Position numbers and translations under genes: made by a program | Source: Bacteroidales bacterium | Lineage (GTDB): Bacteria; Bacteroidota; Bacteroidia; Bacteroidales; F082 | Direction of reading: 5' to 3' | DNA: 64,000 nt | Assembly (NCBI GenBank): GCA_017530365.1 | Contig: JAFXMK010000006.1 | Span: 1-64,000, forward strand | In this document: one piece after another, positions 56,580 through 64,000 of the stretch | How positions within the stretch are numbered: position 1 is the stretch's first letter | Layout of the letters: every line of letters starts with the position of its first letter | Notes under the pieces: model-generated | Told to the model about the DNA's origin: nothing | What the model saw: the letters and a program-made list of their open reading frames with translations, nothing else | Databases searched by the model: none

Positions 56580-58661
56580 ATGGAAAACAAGTATGAATCA
56601 TTGAACCGTTACGCCAAGAACTTGAACGAATTGGCGAAGAACGGCAAGCTCGACCCTGTGATAGGTCGAGACGAGGAGATACGGCGTGTGCTGCAGATCC
56701 TGTCGCGCCGTACGAAAAACAACCCTATTTTGATCGGCGAGCCTGGTGTCGGCAAGACCGCCATCGTGGAAGGCCTCGCCCAGCGTGTCGTCAACGGCGA
56801 CGTGCCGGAAAACCTGAAGCGTAAGATGGTGTTTTCGCTTGACATGGGCGCCTTGATCGCTGGTGCCAAGTACCAAGGCGAATTCGAGGAACGTCTGAAG
56901 AGCGTCATCAAAGAGGTGGTTGACAGCTCCGGCGACGTGGTGCTGTTCATCGACGAGATCCACACCCTTGTCGGTGCAGGCGCCACCGGCGGTGCCATGG
57001 ATGCCGCCAACATCCTGAAGCCTGCCCTGTCGCGTGGTGAGTTGCAATGCATCGGCGCCACCACCTTGAAGGAATACCAACAGTATTTCGAGAAAGACAA
57101 GGCTTTGGAACGTCGTTTCCAGATCGTGATGGTGGACGAGCCTGACGAAGCCTCGGCCATCTCCATCCTTCGTGGTCTGAAGGAGCGTTACGAGAACCAT
57201 CACCACATCCGTATCCTCGACGAAGCCATCGTGGCCGCCGTGCAACTCTCCGTTCGTTACATCTCCGACCGTTTCCTCCCCGACAAGGCCATCGACTTGA
57301 TCGACGAAGCTGCTGCCCGTCTGCGGCTGCAAATCGACTCAGTGCCGGAAGACCTCGAGAATGTGGAACGCAACATCCGACAACTTGAGATCGAACGCGA
57401 GGCATTGAAACGCGAGAACGACACCAAGAAGGTCAACGAGTTGACCCAAGAGCTGGACAAACTCAATGCACAGAAAACCGAGATCAAGGCAAAATGGGAG
57501 AAAGAACGCCATTTCGTCGAGATCATCCAGAAGGAGAAAAACAACATCGAGCAATACAAGCATCAGGCCGCTGTGGCCGAACGCGATGGTGACTACGGCC
57601 GTGTCGCAGAGCTGCGCTATGGCAAGATCCGCGACGCAGAAGCTGCCATCGAGAAGGCCAAAGCCGACTTGCAGCAAGCGCAAGGCGACCATCCGTTGAT
57701 CGATGAGGAGGTGTCTTATCAAGACGTGGCCGAGATCGTGTCGCGTTGGACGGGCATTCCCGTGAAGAAGATGATGCAAAGCGAGCGCGAGAAACTCCTC
57801 AACCTGGAAAACGAGCTGCACAAGCGTGTCGTTGGCCAAGACGAGGCCATCCACGCCGTCTCCGACGCCATCCGACGCAGCCGTGCCGGATTGCAGGACG
57901 CCAAACGGCCAATCGGCTCTTTCATCTTCATGGGAACCACCGGCGTCGGTAAGACAGAGTTGGCCAAAGCCCTGGCCGAGTTCCTGTTCGACAACGAGAA
58001 CAACATGGTGCGTATCGACATGTCGGAATACCAAGAACGTCACACCGTCTCGCGTTTGATCGGTGCGCCTCCAGGATATGTGGGGTACGAAGAGAGTGGA
58101 CAACTCACCGAGGCCGTAAGGCGTAAGCCCTATTCCGTCATCCTTCTTGACGAGATCGAGAAAGCGCACCCCGACGTCTTCAACATCCTGCTGCAAGTGC
58201 TCGACGATGGACGACTCACCGACAACAAGGGCCGTACCGTTGACTTCAAGAACACCATCATCATCATGACCTCCAACGTCGGCGCAGGATTGAAGGATCC
58301 CGATGCGGTGATGAACGAACTGCGTCGTGTGATGCGACCCGAGTTCCTGAACCGTATTGACGACATCATTATCTTTGATGACTTGAGTGAAAGCCAAATC
58401 GCCGAAGTGGTAAGGATGCAGTTCAACCGCGTGAAGAAAATGCTCGCCGAAAACAGTATCAGCATCGATATCACCGACGAAGCAGTCGATCTCATCGCTC
58501 ACCAGAGCTATGACCCGCAATACGGCGCCCGTCCGGTGAAACGTATGATGCAACGCGAGTTGCTGAACGAACTCTCAAGGATGATCCTTGCCGACGAGGT
58601 TGACAAGACCAAGCCCATCACGGTGACCGTTCGCGACGGCAAACTCCACTTTGTCAACTAA
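56580..58661 (+). CDS. clpB: ClpB-type disaggregase lacking the N-terminal domain
   Basis: A 693-residue Hsp100 ATPase. It begins [36 protein letters not shown], directly at NBD1. Walker A1 is GEPGVGKTA (about 55), Walker B1 [15 protein letters not shown], the coiled-coil M-domain at about 255-375, Walker A2 GTTGVGKTE (about 455), and the C-terminal domain follows. The M-domain identifies ClpB, which resolves aggregates with DnaK, rather than ClpA/C. Usual ClpB is ~860 residues with a ~150-residue N-domain; the 162-bp upstream gap cannot hold it. E. coli makes a similar short form from an internal start. Upstream inverted repeats recall those at lon. Confidence 0.93.
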   Translation: MENKYESLNRYAKNLNELAKNGKLDPVIGRDEEIRRVLQILSRRTKNNPILIGEPGVGKTAIVEGLAQRVVNGDVPENLKRKMVFSLDMGALIAGAKYQGEFEERLKSVIKEVVDSSGDVVLFIDEIHTLVGAGATGGAMDAANILKPALSRGELQCIGATTLKEYQQYFEKDKALERRFQIVMVDEPDEASAISILRGLKERYENHHHIRILDEAIVAAVQLSVRYISDRFLPDKAIDLIDEAAARLRLQIDSVPEDLENVERNIRQLEIEREALKRENDTKKVNELTQELDKLNAQKTEIKAKWEKERHFVEIIQKEKNNIEQYKHQAAVAERDGDYGRVAELRYGKIRDAEAAIEKAKADLQQAQGDHPLIDEEVSYQDVAEIVSRWTGIPVKKMMQSEREKLLNLENELHKRVVGQDEAIHAVSDAIRRSRAGLQDAKRPIGSFIFMGTTGVGKTELAKALAEFLFDNENNMVRIDMSEYQERHTVSRLIGAPPGYVGYEESGQLTEAVRRKPYSVILLDEIEKAHPDVFNILLQVLDDGRLTDNKGRTVDFKNTIIIMTSNVGAGLKDPDAVMNELRRVMRPEFLNRIDDIIIFDDLSESQIAEVVRMQFNRVKKMLAENSISIDITDEAVDLIAHQSYDPQYGARPVKRMMQRELLNELSRMILADEVDKTKPITVTVRDGKLHFVN

Positions 58662-58690
58662 CCCCAACTCCTCACTCCTAACTCCTCACT
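58660..58690 (-). repeat. Heptamer array after trkH
   Basis: On the minus strand AGTGAGG, AGTTAGG, AGTGAGG, AGTTGGG encode the trkH C-terminus VRS and its stop, and reach the clpB stop on the other strand. Confidence 0.8.
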
Positions 58691-60180
58691 GACTTCGTCG
58701 TAACCCAAGTGGAACGGAAGAAGATCAGCAGCAGCGTGATGATCTCCAGACGGCCTAACAGCATGTCGGTAGAGAGAACCCATTTGGCAGCTATCGGCAA
58801 ATCAGCCAAACTGGCACCTGGTCCTGTGGCTCCCGAGCCCAGGCCCAGGTTGCTGAAACATGTCAAAAAAGCAATGCTGGCATCTTCCAGACTCATCCCT
58901 ACCGAAGTCAGCACGAGTACGTTGAGCAAAAGCAGCATCATGAACCACGACAAGAAGTTGCACACCCTTTTTACGGTCAGCTCATCGACACTTTGTCCTG
59001 AAATCTTGACCGAGAACATGCCCGTAGGGTGAAACAGCTCTTTGAAGGCATTCTTGACAAACTTGAAGATCACGATGACGCGCACCGTCTTGATGCCGCC
59101 GCTGGCCGATCCAGCACAGCCACCAACGATCTGCATCAGCAAAGTGGGGATCACAAACAGCATTCCCCAAAGGTCATAATTGGAATTCTGTGCCGAGAAA
59201 CCAGTGTTCGACAGCATGGAAGCCACATGGAAAAACGAGGTCTTGAAGATGTCTTTCCCTCCTTCCGGATAGCTGGCCAGCTGCTCTTCGGTGACACCTT
59301 TCATATTCGGAGCGACGACAAACAGCACCATAAACAGCAGGGTCATCACAACGATGGACGACAGATATACCTTCACCTCCTCGTTCTTTTTGACAAGGTC
59401 CCATCGGCCCGAGACAAGGAAGTAGAATATAGAGAAGTTGGTCGCCGAGATGATCATGAAGGCGATGGATACATATTCAATGTAGGAAGACTGGAAGTAG
59501 GCAATGCTGTCCTGGTGTGTACTATAACCTCCAGTGGAAATGGTGGTGAAGGCATGGCAGATAGCGTCGAACCACGACATGGGTCCAAACGAATACATGA
59601 ACGCACACAACAGGGTCATGATAATATATATGGTCCAAAGGATGCGCGAGGTGACATGCATCGAAGGCGAGAGTTTCTCAATGCTCATTCCAGGCGCCTC
59701 AGCCGCAAAAAGCGTGGCTCTCCTGGATCCTTTGGCTACCGCTGGGACAAAAGCGAGCGTGAAAACCACGATGCCCAATCCACCCAACCATTGCATGACG
59801 GCTCGCCAAAACAAGATGCCGTGGGTCTGCTCATCGACATTCTTCAGGATGGTGGAGCCTGTGGTGGTGAATCCGGAGATGGTCTCGAAGAAGGCATCCG
59901 TCACGTTGTCGATGGAGCCGCTCATCAGGAAAGGCAACATACCGAACAAAGAAAACAAGATCCAGGAAAGTGAAACGATCGCAAAGGTGTCGTCATTGTC
60001 GATGTTGGTGTTCCTCCATCTTCCCATGAGGAAAAGCACCAAGCCTACTACCCCGGTAATGGCAGCGGTAATCAGGAAACTGTTAAGGTCGTCTTCGTGA
60101 TAGTACCATGACACCGATGCCGTCAGCAAAAGAGCCGCGGTCTCGATGAACAACAGCACTCCAAACAACCTGGCTTTCAT
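58678..60180 (-). CDS. trkH: Trk potassium uptake protein TrkH
   Basis: A 500-residue inner membrane K+ transporter subunit. The four pore loops of the TrkH/KtrB fold are recognisable, including ISGFTTTGSTIL, FTTISTGGYSTH, LSNTGFSAQN and FSNLGLGSGATGPG. QWLGGLGIVVFTLAFVP is a family hallmark. It works with a TrkA NAD-binding subunit, which is not encoded nearby. It follows the DUF2750 gene with no gap. Its last residues VRS derive from a heptamer array. Confidence 0.95.
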   Translation of the reverse strand: MKARLFGVLLFIETAALLLTASVSWYYHEDDLNSFLITAAITGVVGLVLFLMGRWRNTNIDNDDTFAIVSLSWILFSLFGMLPFLMSGSIDNVTDAFFETISGFTTTGSTILKNVDEQTHGILFWRAVMQWLGGLGIVVFTLAFVPAVAKGSRRATLFAAEAPGMSIEKLSPSMHVTSRILWTIYIIMTLLCAFMYSFGPMSWFDAICHAFTTISTGGYSTHQDSIAYFQSSYIEYVSIAFMIISATNFSIFYFLVSGRWDLVKKNEEVKVYLSSIVVMTLLFMVLFVVAPNMKGVTEEQLASYPEGGKDIFKTSFFHVASMLSNTGFSAQNSNYDLWGMLFVIPTLLMQIVGGCAGSASGGIKTVRVIVIFKFVKNAFKELFHPTGMFSVKISGQSVDELTVKRVCNFLSWFMMLLLLNVLVLTSVGMSLEDASIAFLTCFSNLGLGSGATGPGASLADLPIAAKWVLSTDMLLGRLEIITLLLIFFRSTWVTTKSVRS

Positions 60181-60594
60181 CTATTCCCATTTTTCGGCCC
60201 ATCCCTCTCCATAGTCGAAGTCGCCGTCCAACTCATCTTCATCAGGCTCTTCTTGATAGGAGTCGTCGGCAAGCGGCTTTACCCACTTCCGGAAATTCGA
60301 CGAGGCGATGGCCATGATTTGACCGTCTTTCTCAGGAGAAACAGCGATGTCGATCTCATCGCGCGAGAGTTCTTTCAACCAGACGACAAGCTCAGAGAAG
60401 CCCATGTCAGTGACCTTGTAGTCTTCCCAGTCTTCCACGGCGGCTTTCTTGGCTAGCTCTTCCGACTCCCAAACGGGAATGTAAGAGTTGCCATCACCGT
60501 CCTCCAGCATGGCGAACATGCCGGTCATGGCTTCCAACAGCCACACTTGACGGGTTTCGGAAATGACTTCAAGAAAGGATTCCAGATTGCTCAT
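60181..60594 (-). CDS. DUF2750 family protein
   Basis: A 137-residue acidic cytosolic protein. TRQVWLLEAMTGMFAMLEDGDGNSYIPVWESEELAKKAAVEDWEDYK and FSELVVWLKELSRDEIDIAVSP match DUF2750. Function unknown. It lies between yidC (3 bp upstream) and trkH (stop and ATG adjacent), so these three are one operon. The tail EEPDEDELDGDFDYGEGW is strongly acidic. Confidence 0.88.
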   Translation of the reverse strand: MSNLESFLEVISETRQVWLLEAMTGMFAMLEDGDGNSYIPVWESEELAKKAAVEDWEDYKVTDMGFSELVVWLKELSRDEIDIAVSPEKDGQIMAIASSNFRKWVKPLADDSYQEEPDEDELDGDFDYGEGWAEKWE

Positions 60595-60597
60595 GGC

Positions 60598-62562
60598 TTA
60601 TCTTTTTGCGTTTCTCATCTGCTGTTGTTGGGCTTTTTGTGCCTCTTCAAGACGTTGCATGAACCTCGACTTCTTCTGGGGCTTTCTCTTGTTCTCCTCA
60701 ATCGTTGCACGCACCTTGTCTTCGTTGATCATCTTACGGAAAATGAACATCTGCAGGAAGGTGATGATGTTGGCCAGCATGTAGTAGTAGCTCAAACCTG
60801 AGGAATAGCTGTTGAAGATGCCCAGGAACATGATCGGCATGATGTACATCATGATCTTCATGCCCTTCATCTGAGGATTGCCTGCAGTGTCCATCTGCTT
60901 GTTGTTCACGTAGGTGTAGATGAAGGTGGTGATGGTCATCAGGAGGCAGAACAAGCTGACATGGTCGCCGTAGAACGGAATGTTGAACGGCAAGTCCCAA
61001 ATACTGTCGTAGGTTGAAAGGTCGTCAGCCCAAAGGAAAGCCTTTTGTCTCAACTCGATGGACGATGGGAAGAAGCGGAACACTGCGATCAGGATCGGGA
61101 ACTGGAGCAGCATGGGGATGCAGCCCGAAGTGGGACTGGCACCAGCCTGTTTCTGAAGGTTCATGATAGCCTGCTGTTTCTTCATGGCGTCTTCCTCCTT
61201 GGGATATTTCGCCGAGATGGCTTCCACCTCTGGTCTCAGCACACGGGTGATGGCTGTTGACTTGTATGACTTGAAGGCGATCGGGAAAAGCAACAACTTG
61301 ATCAAGATGGTCAGGATCAGGATGACGATGCCGTAGTTCCATCCGTAGGAACCAAGCCAGTTGAACACATAGATGACACCGTAGTTGATCCAACGGATCA
61401 GGAAGAAGTTACCCACGTCGATTTGGCGCTGCAGGTTCAAGCCATAGCTCTTCAAGGTCTTGAAGTGGTTCGGGCCGAAATAGAACGACATCGGGAACTC
61501 GTTGACATCGGCATTGACGTCGTATGGAATCTCAAGATTCGACGACATGGTCTTGAAATACCTCGGGTTCTTGGATTTTTCGGTATTGACACCGATCTTG
61601 GCGCTGGCAAAACCGTTCTTTGCCACAAGTGCATTGCAGAAGAAACGTTCCTTGAACGACACCCAATTGACGCTTGAATTGACGATTTCCTCTTTGTTCT
61701 TGCGGTCGTTAAGCTTATCCACGTCTTTCTCAGTCATTGTCTTGTAATACACCGTGGTGTTGATGAAGCGGTCGTCGTTCTTCTCATGTTGCAGGAGATC
61801 GACTTTCCAATCCAGGTTCAACGAGCTGATGTTGTTGGCGATGACGTCCTTCATGCCGACTGTACGGAGGTCGAAATCGAACATGTAGTTGTCGCCAGGG
61901 ATTGTATAGACGTATTCCAGGTATTGGTCGTTATTCGAAGAGCCGTTGATGTCGTTGGCATACAGGCGCATGGCAAAGGCAAGCTCCTCGCCTTCTTCGA
62001 CCATCAGATCGCCACCTTGGTAAGGCTGGCCGTTCATGTAAGGCTGGAAATACAGCTGTGAGGTGTTGATGATACGGTTGTTCGAGAAGAAGGACAGGTC
62101 GAAAAGGGCGGTCTCAGGATCGAAGCTGATCAACGGCAAGGAGTCGTAGGTCTTGTATTCTTTCAGCTCCACCTCTTTGACGAAGCCACCTTTGCTGGAG
62201 AAGGTGATCCTTTGGAGTTTGTTTTCGATGGTCCAAGTCTGTTCCTCTCCTTTTGAAGCCGTGGCGAATGCCCCGTACTTGTCTTGGATCTTCTTGAATT
62301 CCACTGCGGCGAGGGTGGCCGAGTCCATCTCGGTTTCAGATGTGGCAAGTGCCATGAGCGCTGCCGTGTCGGCGGCACGCTGTTGTTCTTCTTCGGCAAG
62401 TCTGATGGAATCGAGGATGGCGGCCTCTTGGCGAGCCATCATGATGGAATCCTGAATGCGTTTCTGTTCGGCTAGTTGTTCTTTGGACGGCTGCATCCAC
62501 CACATCCATCCAAACAAGATGAGGCCGATGAGAATAAAACCAATAAGTGACGTTTTGTTCAT
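60598..62562 (-). CDS. yidC: Membrane protein insertase YidC
   Basis: A 654-residue inner membrane insertase/chaperone. The N-terminal helix (TSLIGFILIGLILFGWMWWM) is followed by a periplasmic beta-sandwich domain (about 90-360). The conserved core helices start at YGWNYGIVILILTILIKLLLFPIAFKSYKST, with GASPTSGCIPMLLQFPILIAVF and PQMKGMKIMMYIMPIMFLGIFNSYSSGLSYYY. A basic tail follows. It inserts proteins alone or with SecYEG. A -7 box TATTTTTG lies 19 bp before the ATG. It leads the operon with DUF2750 and trkH. Confidence 0.97.
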   Translation of the reverse strand: MNKTSLIGFILIGLILFGWMWWMQPSKEQLAEQKRIQDSIMMARQEAAILDSIRLAEEEQQRAADTAALMALATSETEMDSATLAAVEFKKIQDKYGAFATASKGEEQTWTIENKLQRITFSSKGGFVKEVELKEYKTYDSLPLISFDPETALFDLSFFSNNRIINTSQLYFQPYMNGQPYQGGDLMVEEGEELAFAMRLYANDINGSSNNDQYLEYVYTIPGDNYMFDFDLRTVGMKDVIANNISSLNLDWKVDLLQHEKNDDRFINTTVYYKTMTEKDVDKLNDRKNKEEIVNSSVNWVSFKERFFCNALVAKNGFASAKIGVNTEKSKNPRYFKTMSSNLEIPYDVNADVNEFPMSFYFGPNHFKTLKSYGLNLQRQIDVGNFFLIRWINYGVIYVFNWLGSYGWNYGIVILILTILIKLLLFPIAFKSYKSTAITRVLRPEVEAISAKYPKEEDAMKKQQAIMNLQKQAGASPTSGCIPMLLQFPILIAVFRFFPSSIELRQKAFLWADDLSTYDSIWDLPFNIPFYGDHVSLFCLLMTITTFIYTYVNNKQMDTAGNPQMKGMKIMMYIMPIMFLGIFNSYSSGLSYYYMLANIITFLQMFIFRKMINEDKVRATIEENKRKPQKKSRFMQRLEEAQKAQQQQMRNAKR

Positions 62563-62581
62563 TTTTGTCGGAATAAGGCGG

Positions 62582-62589
62582 CAAAAATA
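62582..62589 (-). promoter_or_regulatory. -7 box of yidC
   Basis: TATTTTTG on the minus strand, 19 bp before the start codon. Confidence 0.6.
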
Positions 62590-62624
62590 CGAAAAAAAGT
62601 GTTATTCTTTGAGGAACAAACCAT

Positions 62625-62665
62625 AAAAAAAGACACGGGGACTTGGAAAACCCAAGCCCCGTGTC
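62625..62665 (-). terminator. Rho-independent terminator after gap
   Basis: On the minus strand GACACGGGGCTTGG pairs with its partner (62632-62646) with a one-base bulge, followed by seven T (62631-62625). Confidence 0.9.
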
Positions 62666-62690
62666 TCGAAGTCCCGCAGTCTCGTTGACT

Positions 62691-64000
62691 TTAATAATAG
62701 CGGTAGCTCTTCACCTGGCCGATGTGGCGTGCCAGACGGACCACCTGGTTGCTGTAGCCGAACTCGTTGTCGTACCACAGATACAGGATCACGGTCTTGC
62801 CGTCTTCACTGACCTTGGTGGCCGGAGCATCGAAGATGCAGGCGCAGCTGTCGCCGATGCCGTCGCTCGAGACGAACTCGGTGTTGCTGCTGAAGCGGAT
62901 CTGCTCAATGAGGTTACCCTCCAAGCAAGCAACACGGAAGGCCTCGTTGACTTCCTCAACGGTGGTGGCTCTTTCGAGGTCGAGTGCAAGCACAGCCAAC
63001 GATACATCAGGCGTAGGTACACGTACGGCGTTGCTCGTCAGCTTGCCCTTCAGCTCAGGAATGGCCTTGGCGGCTGCCTTGCCAGCACCCGTCTCGGTAA
63101 TCACCATGTTCAACGGGGCTGAACGGCCACGACGCTCTTTCTTGTGGTAATTGTCCAGCAAGTTCTGGTCGTTGGTGTAGCTGTGAATGGTTTCGATATG
63201 ACCCTTCACGATGCCGAAGTTCTTCAACATGACTTCCAGACCAGGCACGATGGCGTTGGTGGTGCAGGAAGCAGCTGAGAAGATGGTTTCGTTTTCAAGG
63301 TCAAGCGTGTCTTGGTTGACACCGTAAACGACATTCGGGATGTCACCCTTGCCGGGAGCGGTGAGCAGTACCTTTGACACACCTTTGGCTTGGAGGTGAC
63401 GCGAAAGCGACTCTCTGTCACGGAAAGCACCCGTGTTGTCGATCAGCAAGGCATCGTTGATGCCATATTGCGTGTAGTCGAGGTCCTCGGGATTCTTGCT
63501 TTCGAGGAAGAGGATCTTCTGTCCGTTGACCATCATGGCGTTCTCCTCTAACAACGGATAGCAAACACCATGGAAGTAACGGTGCACCGAGTCGGTACGG
63601 AACAAGTTGATACGCTTCAGGATATCCTCAGGTGAGTTCTTACGGGTGACGATGGCGCGAACACGGAGGGCATCTCCCCTGCCGGCCATCTCCGTCATCT
63701 CACGGCACAGGATACGGCCGATACGACCGAAACCGTAGAGAATAACGTCTTGCACCTTGTTGCTGCGCGGAACGGCATCAATAATGTAGGCGAGTTTGTC
63801 GCGAACAAAGGCGGTGACGTCGTTATTATACTTTTCCTTCTCATCCGTCCACTCTGAGTTGAGACGTCCGAGGTCGATACGGGCGGGTGCGAGGTTCTCG
63901 GCTAAAAGAGCCTTGGCGATGAGCAACGAATCCTGCACACGGACCGGCTTGCCCAAGACTGTCTCGGCACGGAGGTGCTTGTTCAGGATCTTACCAGAAC
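62691..64000 (-). CDS. gap: Glyceraldehyde-3-phosphate dehydrogenase, N-extended form (5' end outside window)
   Basis: The frame runs open to the window edge, so the start is missing; ~436 residues are visible. After an extension of over 80 residues (VRVQDSLLIAKALLAENL...), the Rossmann motif ILYGFGRIGRILCREM begins. The catalytic Cys is in SAASCTTNAIVPG, and HSYTNDQNLLDNYHKKERRGRSAP, TETGAGKAAAKAIPEL and LWYDNEFGYSNQVV complete the family. It catalyses the oxidising phosphorylation of glyceraldehyde-3-phosphate. The long N-terminal extension occurs in a group of Bacteroidetes GAPDHs of ~480 residues. A short TTG-initiated version is unlikely as the open frame upstream keeps family-like sequence. 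Confidence 0.93.
   Translation of the reverse strand, partial: SGKILNKHLRAETVLGKPVRVQDSLLIAKALLAENLAPARIDLGRLNSEWTDEKEKYNNDVTAFVRDKLAYIIDAVPRSNKVQDVILYGFGRIGRILCREMTEMAGRGDALRVRAIVTRKNSPEDILKRINLFRTDSVHRYFHGVCYPLLEENAMMVNGQKILFLESKNPEDLDYTQYGINDALLIDNTGAFRDRESLSRHLQAKGVSKVLLTAPGKGDIPNVVYGVNQDTLDLENETIFSAASCTTNAIVPGLEVMLKNFGIVKGHIETIHSYTNDQNLLDNYHKKERRGRSAPLNMVITETGAGKAAAKAIPELKGKLTSNAVRVPTPDVSLAVLALDLERATTVEEVNEAFRVACLEGNLIEQIRFSSNTEFVSSDGIGDSCACIFDAPATKVSEDGKTVILYLWYDNEFGYSNQVVRLARHIGQVKSYRYY

Noticed and set aside
57339-58553. 404-codon minus-strand open frame opposite clpB
   Set aside because: No domain recognisable; ClpB on plus is unambiguous.
59029-59973. 314-codon plus-strand open frame opposite trkH
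   Set aside because: Polar, His/Arg/Asp-rich shadow opposite a membrane protein with family motifs.

Overview
The window comes from a member of the Bacteroidota, most likely order Bacteroidales. Three things point there. Many genes are preceded by the Bacteroidetes -7 promoter box TAnnTTTG. Three secreted proteins carry type IX secretion (T9SS) C-terminal sorting domains, and the T9SS component PorQ is encoded here. Several protein forms typical of the phylum are present: long NusB, N-extended GAPDH, Rho with a long disordered insert, DUF4293, DUF3078 and FISUMP proteins. The genus cannot be told from the sequence. The region is dense chromosomal DNA: about 56 protein genes, one tRNA, no rRNA, no insertion sequence, no CRISPR array and no gene-free stretch over 300 bp.

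Layout. 1-4.4 kb: 3' part of a giant modular T9SS surface protein. 4.5-9 kb: peptide-binding lipoprotein, Lon and ribosomal protein L31. 9.2-13.1 kb: serine operon (serC, serA, an inserted four-helix-bundle gene, and a DUF1015 protein with a cysteine-rich insert). 13.2-17.2 kb: XerD, a hypothetical protein, a LolC/E-like permease and the muramidase NamZ. 17.2-20.5 kb: a compact operon of RsbW-like kinase, STAS antagonist, small alarmone synthetase and HD hydrolase, facing a kinase-like gene. 20.5-26.9 kb: aminotransferase, DUF1573, tRNA-Met, uridine-kinase-like enzyme, triple-FISUMP lipoprotein and a damaged toxin-antitoxin pair. 27-35.7 kb: DPP5-like peptidase, two secreted proteins, RlmB, a TonB-domain protein, DUF3078, a phosphoesterase and DUF4293. 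35.8-46.7 kb: rho, lolA-like, mpl, msrC, MATE, lpxD, efp, DUF721, recF, porQ and nusB. 46.9-56.4 kb: rubrerythrin, ferritin, T9SS subtilase, trmD, rplS, a GltS-family carrier, split chromate transporter, acyl-CoA synthetase and an EamA exporter. 56.6-64 kb: ClpB without an N-domain, trkH, DUF2750, yidC and partial gap.

How the genes work together. Envelope functions dominate: T9SS secretion and its cargo, Lol-type lipoprotein transport, lipid A and peptidoglycan enzymes, YidC. A second theme is stress response: Lon, ClpB, a partner-switch/alarmone module, rubrerythrin with ferritin, and methionine sulfoxide repair.

The most striking structure is not a gene. At least fifteen gene ends carry short arrays with a 7-nt period, for example units of AGTTAGG, AAAAGAT, AAAGGTT, TGTAAAC or AATTAAG. 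Almost all are oriented so that nearly every unit puts a stop triplet on the sense strand just after a gene. Because 7 is not a multiple of 3, the stops fall in several frames. Where two genes converge, facing arrays pair into long hairpins. Some arrays form the stop codon and last residues of a protein, or the start codon of the next gene. Two of them continue into a hairpin element with a compensatory base-pair change.
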